Below, piece after piece: positions 5,956 through 11,471 of a stretch of 11,471 nt of DNA (position 1 is the stretch's first letter; every line of letters starts with the position of its first letter). Source of the stretch: CAYMYN01 sp964394665 (lineage in GTDB: Bacteria; Planctomycetota; UBA1135; GCA-002686595). A program made the position numbers and the translations under genes. The notes under the pieces are model-generated. The model was not told the DNA's origin. It did not search any database and saw only the letters and a list, made by a program, of their open reading frames with translations. The stretch is taken from contig CAYMYN010000067.1 in assembly GCA_964394665.1 (NCBI GenBank), forward strand, positions 1-11,471, written 5' to 3'.

Positions 5956-7668
5956 ATGAAGAAGCGCAGCACGATCGGATCGGTTCTAGTAGCGGTTTGC
6001 ATCCTCGGCTCTCTGATCGCGCAGCGCGCGTGGGCCGGAGGGCAAGGCTGCGCGCCGCAGCATGTTCACAGGCCGCATCCGGCCCCAGGGACGCAGTATG
6101 GGCTGGCGGTTGCGCTCGCAGGGGAATGGGCGGCGGTTGGAGCTCCGTCGGACTACACGTTGATCGGTTTCAATCCTGGGGCTGTCTACACCTACCGCAG
6201 GATCGGGAGAGAGTGGATCCCGGACACCCGTTTCACTGGCCAGGACTCGGCGACGGGGGACACCTTTGGGCGATCCCTAGCCTTGGATGGCTCCCGCCTT
6301 GTGGTGGGCGCGCCCTCGCACAATCCATCGTTCACACCCCATGCTGGGGCCGCCTATCTCTTCGAGCGCCAGAACGGGGATTGGGTCCAGGCCGCGAAGC
6401 TATCGCCGCCCACCGCGCAGACCGGAGCGGGCTTCGGCTGGTCCGTGGCCATGCAAGGCGACTCGATCGTGGTGGGCTCCCCGATCCGCCACCTGGTGGG
6501 CTTCGAATCCGGCGCGGTCTACGTCCTCCGCGAAGTGAGTGGGGTCTGGACCGTGGTCGAGACCCTCAGCGGCGCCCAGCACCAGTGGGGCGATCGGCTC
6601 GGAACGAGCGTGGCCATCGATGGGGACTGGATCGTCAGCGGCGGTATCGGGATCGACGGGATCCAGATGAACAGCGGGGGGGCCTTCGTCTGGCAGCGGA
6701 CCCCGAACGGCTGGGTCGAGTCGTCGCGCCTCGTGCCCTGGGACAACGGCGGACACCCATCCAGCCTTTCCTCGGGCTGGGCGGTGGCCGTGGCCGGCAA
6801 TCGGGTCGCCCTGGGGGCCCACTCGGCGAGCGTCAATGCGCTCGGCGCGGGGGCCGTGTACATCTTCGAGTACGACCAGGGCGCCTGGAGGCCCCTGACC
6901 AAGGTCGTCGCGCCCCAAGAGGTGAACGACCTGCGGGCCGGAAAGTCGTTGTCCATGTCTGGAGAACGCCTGCTCGTGGGCGCCGACGGCAACGACGAGG
7001 GAATCATCAGCGGCGGGGCCGCCTACCTCTACGAGGCCACGCCCGACGGGTATCGCTTCATTCAGAAGTTCCGCTCGCCCGATCCCCAGGTGAGCGCTTT
7101 CTTCAGCATCGTGGCCTACGACCAGGGCACCGCCCTGATCGGCGCCTGGAACGCCGACGTGCCCTGCGCCGGCGGGACCTGCAACGATGCGGGAGATGCC
7201 TGGTTCTTCGAGGCCCCGACCTTCGTCGAGGGCTTCTGCTTCGGCGGGGCCTGTCCCTGTGGCAATCCCGATCCGGCCCGGGGCTGTGCCAACTCTGGCG
7301 GCTCAGGGGCGAACTTGGTGGCCTGCGGGTCGGGGAGTCTGGCCGCGGACGATCTCGTGCTGACCGCCGAGCGCCTGCCCGCCAGTCAGCCGGTGCTGCT
7401 CTTCTCCGGCTCGGGCCCGATCCCTGGCGGCCAGGGGATCTCCTTCGGCGACGGCCTGCGCTGCGTCGGTGGCGGCCTGGTGCGCCTCTCCACCACCCAG
7501 TCCAACCCCGCCGGCCGCGCCTCCTTCGGCCCCGGCCTGGCTCAACTCGCCCCCTGGCCCCCCGCCCAACCCCACCACATGCAAGCCTGGTACCGTGACC
7601 CCGCCCCCTCCCCCTGCGGCTCCTCCTTCAACACCACCCACGCCCTCGCCATCGAGTTGGGGCCCTGA
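5956..7668 (+). CDS. Exported seven-bladed FG-GAP beta-propeller protein with Cys-rich C-terminal module
   Basis: The 570-residue protein starts with a clear signal peptide: MKKR, a hydrophobic core, and likely cleavage after AWA at residue 27. Seven FG-GAP (integrin-alpha-like) repeats follow, each with a G.S(V/L)A..G + VVG(A/S) strand pair and a GA(V/A)Y.(F/Y) strand: about 47-80, 103-136, 158-191, 214-246, 273-305, 328-360 and 380-418. Seven repeats of about 55 residues make one complete propeller, so the domain looks intact.

From 427 on, a different module begins: FCFGGACPCGNPDPARGC, then GCANSGGSGANLVACGSG, SADD-like AADDLVLTAERLP, and a conserved ending around HHMQAWYRD and FNTTHALAIELGP. 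I recall this tail on many planctomycete exported proteins; its role (surface anchoring or export tag) is not known to me. Paired Cys suggest disulfides. Ca-binding DxDxDG loops of classic integrin repeats are not obvious. The ligand is unknown. Confidence 0.88.
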   Translation: MKKRSTIGSVLVAVCILGSLIAQRAWAGGQGCAPQHVHRPHPAPGTQYGLAVALAGEWAAVGAPSDYTLIGFNPGAVYTYRRIGREWIPDTRFTGQDSATGDTFGRSLALDGSRLVVGAPSHNPSFTPHAGAAYLFERQNGDWVQAAKLSPPTAQTGAGFGWSVAMQGDSIVVGSPIRHLVGFESGAVYVLREVSGVWTVVETLSGAQHQWGDRLGTSVAIDGDWIVSGGIGIDGIQMNSGGAFVWQRTPNGWVESSRLVPWDNGGHPSSLSSGWAVAVAGNRVALGAHSASVNALGAGAVYIFEYDQGAWRPLTKVVAPQEVNDLRAGKSLSMSGERLLVGADGNDEGIISGGAAYLYEATPDGYRFIQKFRSPDPQVSAFFSIVAYDQGTALIGAWNADVPCAGGTCNDAGDAWFFEAPTFVEGFCFGGACPCGNPDPARGCANSGGSGANLVACGSGSLAADDLVLTAERLPASQPVLLFSGSGPIPGGQGISFGDGLRCVGGGLVRLSTTQSNPAGRASFGPGLAQLAPWPPAQPHHMQAWYRDPAPSPCGSSFNTTHALAIELGP

Positions 7669-7681
7669 GCGTTTCGCAGCG

Positions 7682-7697
7682 GGAGCCCAACGGCTCC
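7682..7697 (+). terminator. Small hairpin after the FG-GAP gene
   Basis: GGAGCC-CAAC-GGCTCC starts 13 bases after the stop codon at 7668. Stem 6 bp, no T-run. The position between convergent genes favours a termination or 3'-end protection role, but the evidence is thin. A second small hairpin, CGGGG/CCCCG, is at 7782-7797. Confidence 0.35.
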
Positions 7698-7835
7698 GGG
7701 ATAGGGTCCCTCGGACGGCTAGCGATGGAACGCAGGAGAATCCGGCGTGGAGCGGATAGGAACTCCGAAGTGGCGGTCATGCGGGGCCACGTCCCCGGTT
7801 GCGCGCGGGGCCGGCTCCTTGCGCCGCGCTCACGC

Positions 7836-7853
7836 GCCAGACGCAGCTCTGGC
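7836..7853 (-). terminator. Small hairpin directly downstream of the pilin-like gene
   Basis: GCCAGA (7836-7841) pairs with TCTGGC (7848-7853) around a 6-base loop, 5 bases past the pilin-like stop codon read on the minus strand. No T-run. A similar role to the hairpin at 7682 is likely; together they would separate convergent transcription. Confidence 0.35.
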
Positions 7854-7858
7854 CCGGG

Positions 7859-7991
7859 TCAGCGGAGCACGGTCCAGAGGTTCCCGTCGGCGCCGAGCGC
7901 GCCGGCGCGGGCCATCGGCGAGGCCATGTCGCCCGGCACCGTGAACGCGGCATCGAAGGCCGGCCCGCCGTTGCGGCCCTCGTAGCGCGGG
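7859..7991. repeat. 133-bp direct repeat, copy 2 (partner at 2901-3033)
   Basis: This is the 3' end of the intact pilin-like gene, 131 of 133 bases identical to the remnant upstream of the S41 protease. The intact copy is presumably the source. Confidence 0.92.
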
Positions 7992-8623
7992 TTGCCGCGG
8001 TTGGAGTAGCTCGCGAGCTCACCCTCGCTGCTGATGAAGTACACCGGGAAGCCGGTGGTGCCCGCGGAGATGGGCCAGGCGTAGGCGCACCAGCGCACGG
8101 CGGACTGGGACGAGTCGGGGAATGGTGCGCCGAGCTTGCCGCCGGTCGCGTCCTCCGGCACACCGGGCACCAGGCCGCCCGCGGGGGCGCCGGGCAGCCA
8201 GATCTGGAATAGATAGCCGGCGTGATCGGCGACGCCGCCCTGCACGCGGCCCAGGGCGCTCGCGAGGGCCGAGGGCAGGAGCTCGTCGCGACCCGCCAAA
8301 CCCGCAGCGGGCGCCCCGCCGGCCGAGACGCGCATCGGGACCGAGCCGGCCAGCTCCGCCAGGTAGGCGAACTCCCCGACCCCGTCGGCGTTGGTGTCGA
8401 TCATCGGGCCGCCGATGACCTGGCCCTGGGCGTTGGCGATGGCGCGCAGGGTCGCCATCGCGCTGGCCTCGTTGGCCGTCACGCGCGCCGCCTGCATCTG
8501 CGGGATCGCGATGGCGGAGATGATGGCGATGATCGCGACCACGATCATCAGCTCGATCAGCGTGAACGCGGAGCGGGAATCGGGCCGGATCGGCCCGCGG
8601 CTCGGGAGGTTCTTCGGGGTCAT
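7859..8623 (-). CDS. Type IV pilin / type II secretion pseudopilin-like protein
   Basis: The 254-residue protein has a class III prepilin signal: a 19-residue leader with basic residues, then FTLIELMIVVAIIAIISAIA (20-39). The +5 Glu is Glu-24, and a continuous hydrophobic helix could insert in the membrane and pack into a pilus or pseudopilus. The residue before the cleavage site is Ala-19 rather than the usual Gly. The helix continues into ARVTANEASAMATLRAIANA, typical of the pilin stalk. The globular part contains DTNADGVGEFAYLAEL (76-91), a DxNxDG loop that could bind Ca2+, and ends with a long Gly/Ala-rich tail after YFISSEGELASYSN. No other pilus or secretion gene (ATPase, platform, peptidase) lies in the window, so this may be an orphan pseudopilin. 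It starts at ATG 8623 without a strong ribosome site, 81 bases after the transketolase N-half stop on the same strand. The remaining convergent gap to the FG-GAP gene is 190 bases. Confidence 0.87.
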   Translation of the reverse strand: MTPKNLPSRGPIRPDSRSAFTLIELMIVVAIIAIISAIAIPQMQAARVTANEASAMATLRAIANAQGQVIGGPMIDTNADGVGEFAYLAELAGSVPMRVSAGGAPAAGLAGRDELLPSALASALGRVQGGVADHAGYLFQIWLPGAPAGGLVPGVPEDATGGKLGAPFPDSSQSAVRWCAYAWPISAGTTGFPVYFISSEGELASYSNRGNPRYEGRNGGPAFDAAFTVPGDMASPMARAGALGADGNLWTVLR

Positions 8624-8704
8624 CGACGGGACTATCGGGTCCCCGCCGGTGCGGATCTGAACCCTGGGGCGAGAAATCCGCGCCCCCCCGTCCCCGGCGT
8701 CCGA

Positions 8705-9532
8705 TCAGGCGCCCAGCTCGGCCAGGGCCTTGGCGGCCTCCGCGTCCCCGGGCGGCTTGCCGTGCCAGCCCGGGTCGTTCTCCATGAACGAGACACCCTT
8801 GCCGAGCAGCGTGTGGCACACGAGCACGCTGGGCCGGTCGCGCACCTCGCGCGCCTCGCACAGGGCCGCATCCACCGCGTCGACGTCGTGGCCGTCGACG
8901 TCGACCGCCCACCAACCGAAGGCCTCGTACTTGGCGCGCAGGTCGCGCACGTCCATGACCTGGCGCATGTGGCCGTCGATCTGCACGTCGTTGAAGTCGA
9001 CCAGCACTGTCAGGTTGCCGACCTTGTAGTGGGCGGCGCTGGTCGCGGCCTCCCAGATCTGTCCCTCCTGGCTCTCGCCGTCCGACGAGGTCACGTAGAC
9101 CCGGTTCTGCCAGCCGGAGAGGCGCGCGGCGAGGGCCATGCCGACGCCGACCGAGAGGCCGTTGCCCAGGCTGCCGGTGCTCATGTCGATGCCCAGCTCC
9201 GCGTTGCGGTGCGGGTGGCCCTGGAGGGGCGAGCCGAGCTTGCGGAAGGAGAGCAGGAGCTCGCGCGGGAAGATGCCGACCTGGCTCAGGAGCGAGTAGT
9301 AGCCGGCGCAGGTGTGACCGTTGCCGAGGATGAACCGGTCGCGGTCCGGCGCGTGCAGGTTGTCGGGGCGCAGCGAGAGGTGCGCGTGGAAGAGCGTGGC
9401 CAGGAAATCCGCCATGCCCAGGGGGCCGCCCGGGTGGCCGGAGGCTGCGGCGTGCGTCATGCGGATCGCGTCGATCCGTACCTGGCGCGCCATCTCGAGG
9501 ATGCGGGTGCGTTGTGCGGGGGAGAGCGCCAT
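8705..9532 (-). CDS. Transketolase, N-terminal subunit
   Basis: This 275-residue protein is the diphosphate-binding half of a two-subunit, thiamine-diphosphate-dependent transketolase, which moves two-carbon ketol units between sugar phosphates in the pentose phosphate/Calvin-type network. Visible are SGHPGGPLGMADFLATLF (31-48), GNGHTCAGYY (70-79), GSLGNGLSVGVGMAL (120-134) and the ThDP/Mg2+ motif SDGESQEG with Asp-151 to Asn-181 (DFNDVQIDG). Here the first Gly of the usual GDG is Ser, as I recall in some split enzymes. GKGVSFMEN (245-253) and WHGKPP (256-261) close the domain. The length fits N-terminal subunits, which lack the C-terminal halves. The ATG at 9532 lies 13 bases after the stop of the partner gene with a weak GAGAAG ribosome site, so the two are co-transcribed. 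The order is C-half then N-half. The pilin-like gene follows after 81 bases. Confidence 0.93.
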   Translation of the reverse strand: MALSPAQRTRILEMARQVRIDAIRMTHAAASGHPGGPLGMADFLATLFHAHLSLRPDNLHAPDRDRFILGNGHTCAGYYSLLSQVGIFPRELLLSFRKLGSPLQGHPHRNAELGIDMSTGSLGNGLSVGVGMALAARLSGWQNRVYVTSSDGESQEGQIWEAATSAAHYKVGNLTVLVDFNDVQIDGHMRQVMDVRDLRAKYEAFGWWAVDVDGHDVDAVDAALCEAREVRDRPSVLVCHTLLGKGVSFMENDPGWHGKPPGDAEAAKALAELGA

Positions 9533-9545
9533 GGGTCTTCTCGGG

Positions 9546-10526
9546 TCAGCCGTCGCGTCTGCGCAGCACGAGGGCCCTGGCGCGCCGCGCCAGGGCGGGG
9601 CCGTCGAGTCCGAAGCGGACGAGCAACTCGTCCGCGGTGCCGCTCTCGCCGAAGACGCCCTCGACGCCGGCGAAGTCCATGGGCACCGGCGCGCGCCGCG
9701 CGAGCACCTCGGCCACCGCGCTGCCGAGCCCGCCCTGGACCTGGTGTTCCTCGGCGGTGAGCACCGCGCCGCACTCGCGCGCCGCCTCGACCAGCAGCTC
9801 CTCGTCGATCGGTTTGACGCAGGCCATGTCGATCACGCGCGCCTCGAGGCCCTCGCGCGCCAGCTCCCGCGCGGCGTCGAGGGCCCTGGAGACCACGACG
9901 CCGTTGGCCACGATCGCGACGTCCCGGCCCTCGCGCAGCAGGGCGCCGCGGCCGAGGGTGAAGCGGTAGGTCGCGCCGTCGAACACGACCGGGGTGGCGG
10001 CCCGCGAGAGGCGCACGTAACACGGACCCGGGTGGTCGGCCACCGCGCGCACGGCCGCGGCGGCCTCGACCGCGTCCGCGGGCACGATCACGCTCATGTG
10101 CGGCAGGACGCGCATCAGCGCCACGTCCTCGAGCATCTGGTGCGACTTGCCGTCCTCGCCGACGGTCAGGCCCGCGTGGGTGGCGCAGATGTTCACCGCC
10201 AGGTGCGGTACGCAGATCGTCTGGCGCACCTGCTCCCAGGCCTTACCCGCGGCGAACATGGCGAAGGAGCTGGCGAAGACCGTCTTGCCCATGGCGGCCA
10301 GACCGGCCGCGGTGCCCATCATGTTCGCCTCGGCCACGCCGAGGTTGAAGAACCGCTCGGGGCAGGCCTGGGAGAAGGCCTTGGTCTTGGTCGAGCCCGA
10401 GAGATCGGCGTCGAGCACGACCACGTCGGGGCGCTCCTGCCCCAGCTCGAGGAGCGCCCGGCCGTAGGCGTCGCGGGTCGCGATCGACTGGGCCGGGCCG
10501 CGGTGCAGGGGGGCGAGGCTCGTCAT
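9546..10526 (-). CDS. Transketolase, C-terminal subunit
   Basis: This 326-residue partner supplies the pyrimidine-binding and C-terminal domains. Landmarks are TRDAYGRALLELGQ near the start, VVLDADLSGSTKTKAF (36-51), the catalytic-Glu motif NLGVAEANMMGTAAGLA with Glu-66, FASSFAMFAAGKAWEQVRQT (84-103), HAGLTVGEDGKSHQ (117-130), and the regulatory-type C-terminal domain with VKPIDEELLVEAA and EEHQVQGGLGSAVAE (259-273). The catalytic Glu and the His-containing loop are present, so with the N-subunit the enzyme should be active. The same reading frame stays open back to 11105, but everything before the ATG at 10526 lies antisense to the EF-hand gene or in the spacer and has no transketolase character. 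The ATG at 10526 is therefore the start. It is the first gene of the transketolase pair. Confidence 0.93.
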   Translation of the reverse strand: MTSLAPLHRGPAQSIATRDAYGRALLELGQERPDVVVLDADLSGSTKTKAFSQACPERFFNLGVAEANMMGTAAGLAAMGKTVFASSFAMFAAGKAWEQVRQTICVPHLAVNICATHAGLTVGEDGKSHQMLEDVALMRVLPHMSVIVPADAVEAAAAVRAVADHPGPCYVRLSRAATPVVFDGATYRFTLGRGALLREGRDVAIVANGVVVSRALDAARELAREGLEARVIDMACVKPIDEELLVEAARECGAVLTAEEHQVQGGLGSAVAEVLARRAPVPMDFAGVEGVFGESGTADELLVRFGLDGPALARRARALVLRRRDG

Positions 10527-10694
10527 CGTGCGCGGGAGGGTCGGGCCAGGGAGCGGTGGGGATCGCTCGCTACCGAGCGCAGGGGCCTTGTACCGGTCCA
10601 GGGCCGGGAATTCCACGCGCTCGAGGGGCCCGCGGAAGGTCGCAGCGACGGATGCGGGAGGGGTGTAGGATCGAGTGGCACCTACGACGTCCCC
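10527..10694. promoter_or_regulatory. Divergent spacer between the transketolase pair and the EF-hand gene
   Basis: A 168-base spacer separates two divergent starts, so it should contain promoters for both. I see no pair of boxes I would defend. A hairpin CGCTCG/CGAGCG (10564-10569 with 10574-10579, loop CTAC) lies in the transketolase leader, about 38 bases before its start. Confidence 0.4.
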
Positions 10695-11471
10695 ATGTCC
10701 CTCCGATCGGTCCCCCTCCTGCTCGTCCTGACCGTCGCCGCACGAACGGCGGGCGGCGCGGGCCTCCAGGAACCGGGCCCCGGGCTGCCGGACGCGCCCG
10801 TGGAGGCCCTCAGCCCCGCCCCGCAGGGCACGGTCGCGGGGCAACTCGAGCGCGCGCGCTCGACCTTCCTGGCCGCGGACCGCGACGGCGACGGCGGCCT
10901 CGATGCGCGCGAGCTGCGCGCCGCCGGGATCCCGGGCCTGGCCGGCGCGAGCCACGACGTGGACGCCGACGGGCGCTTGGTGCTCGACGAGTTCCTCGTC
11001 TACTACCGCCGGCTGCTCCTGAACGCGCGCCGCTCCGTCGAGCCCGAGCTCGAGGCCGCCGTGCGCGCCGTCCTCGCCGAACGCGAGCGGCTCGCCGAAC
11101 GGCAACGGGAGGCCGAGCGCACCCGCGAGCGCGAGCGCGCGGAGCTGCGCCGTCGGCGCGGCGTGGCCGCGCTCGACGTGCCGGGCGAGGAGCCCCCGCG
11201 TTGGGTGCTGCTCCGCTCCCGCCAGCGCCTGGACGAGGTCCAGGCCGAGTTGACCGCGCGCCCGCAGCGCCCGCGGCGCGGCGCCGTCGCCCCCGAGGGT
11301 GCCCCCCTGGCCGCGGCCGCCGAGGGGCTGGTGGGGGAGGCCCGCGAGCTACGCGCCGCGGCCGGAGGCCTGCTCGAGGGGCGCGCGGAGCGCCTGGCGG
11401 TTCTGCGGCGGCGCCTGGACGGTGTCGCGGACGGCGTCGCGCCGGAGGTCGCGGAGGAGCTCGAGGCGGCT
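10695..11471 (+). CDS. Exported EF-hand protein with charged helical region, cut by the right edge
   Basis: From the ATG at 10695, 259 codons stay open to the window end. The N-terminus MSLRSVPLLLVLTVAARTAG is a signal peptide. Two canonical EF-hand loops follow: DRDGDGGLDARE (62-73) and DVDADGRLVLDE (88-99), each with Asp at positions 1, 3 and 5, Gly at 6 and Glu at 12, and flanking helices (ARSTFLAA before the first, FLVYYRRLLL after the second). They should bind Ca2+ as a pair. From about 110 to 155 the chain is Arg/Glu-rich and strongly helical (ERERLAERQREAERTRERER), likely a coiled coil. The remainder is Ala/Arg/Glu-rich helix with no recognisable domain. Exported EF-hand proteins are common in planctomycetes; the specific role is unknown. 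No clear Shine-Dalgarno precedes the ATG. The choice of start rests on the signal peptide. Confidence 0.82.
   Translation, partial: MSLRSVPLLLVLTVAARTAGGAGLQEPGPGLPDAPVEALSPAPQGTVAGQLERARSTFLAADRDGDGGLDARELRAAGIPGLAGASHDVDADGRLVLDEFLVYYRRLLLNARRSVEPELEAAVRAVLAERERLAERQREAERTRERERAELRRRRGVAALDVPGEEPPRWVLLRSRQRLDEVQAELTARPQRPRRGAVAPEGAPLAAAAEGLVGEARELRAAAGGLLEGRAERLAVLRRRLDGVADGVAPEVAEELEAA

Noticed and set aside
4968..7598. 876-codon plus-strand frame crossing both propeller genes
   Set aside because: It is out of frame with both recognised proteins and Arg-rich throughout, a GC-bias shadow.
7725..7985. Small plus-strand open frames in the convergent spacer
   Set aside because: Arg/Ala/Pro-rich products running antisense into the pilin tail, with no ribosome site or domain.
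10527..11105. 193-codon N-terminal extension of the transketolase C-subunit
   Set aside because: It is antisense to the EF-hand gene and has no transketolase sequence; the subunit starts naturally at 10526.
1..11471. tRNA, rRNA, CRISPR array, insertion sequence
   Set aside because: Looked for and not seen: no cloverleaf with a T-arm motif, no regularly spaced repeats, no transposase.

Overview
The window is very GC-rich and densely packed. The best guess for the source is a member of the Planctomycetota. The main clue is the tail of the secreted protein at 5956-7668: a Cys-rich CPCGN / GCANSGG module ending in a compact beta-type domain, which I recall as common on exported proteins of planctomycetes such as the Poly30/Pla133 type. 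A type IV pilin-like protein with a long variable tail and a secreted EF-hand protein fit the same picture. This assignment rests on recognised protein style, not on a marker gene.

Layout. (1) 1-2845, minus strand: a probable operon of an S41 C-terminal processing protease, tsaD (tRNA t6A synthesis; overlaps the protease gene by 4 bases through TTGA) and, 9 bases further on, the start of a membrane glycosyltransferase-like gene that runs off the left edge. (2) 2846-3412: no intact gene. It holds the 3' ends of two broken, divergently oriented genes abutting near 3060 (a pilin-gene tail on minus, an unrecognised tail on plus). A hairpin-rich stretch and the leader of the next gene follow. (3) 3413-7668, plus strand: two adjacent exported beta-propeller proteins, one with Asp-box (BNR/Ycf48-like) repeats and one with seven FG-GAP repeats plus the Cys-rich tail. 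They are separated by a strong 12-bp hairpin. (4) 7859-8623, minus: an intact pilin/pseudopilin gene whose last 133 bases recur almost exactly at 2901-3033. (5) 8705-10526, minus: a two-subunit transketolase with the C-terminal-half gene first. (6) 10695 to the right edge, plus: a secreted EF-hand protein, incomplete.

The two observations I would follow first are both near 3 kb. The Asp-box propeller gene has a good Shine-Dalgarno and ATG, but the ATG is out of frame with the signal peptide and the 800-codon body. The frame is broken at an (AG)6 dinucleotide tract just inside the gene, and losing one AG unit restores it exactly. That looks like a phase-variable surface gene caught in the OFF state, or else a sequencing error at the tract. 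Next to it, the pilin-tail remnant looks like a deletion scar or recombination partner of the pilin locus 5 kb away.

Functionally the window mixes housekeeping genes (tsaD, S41 protease, transketolase) with an envelope/export set (two propellers, pilin, EF-hand protein). I see no tRNA, rRNA, CRISPR array, insertion sequence or complete mobile element.
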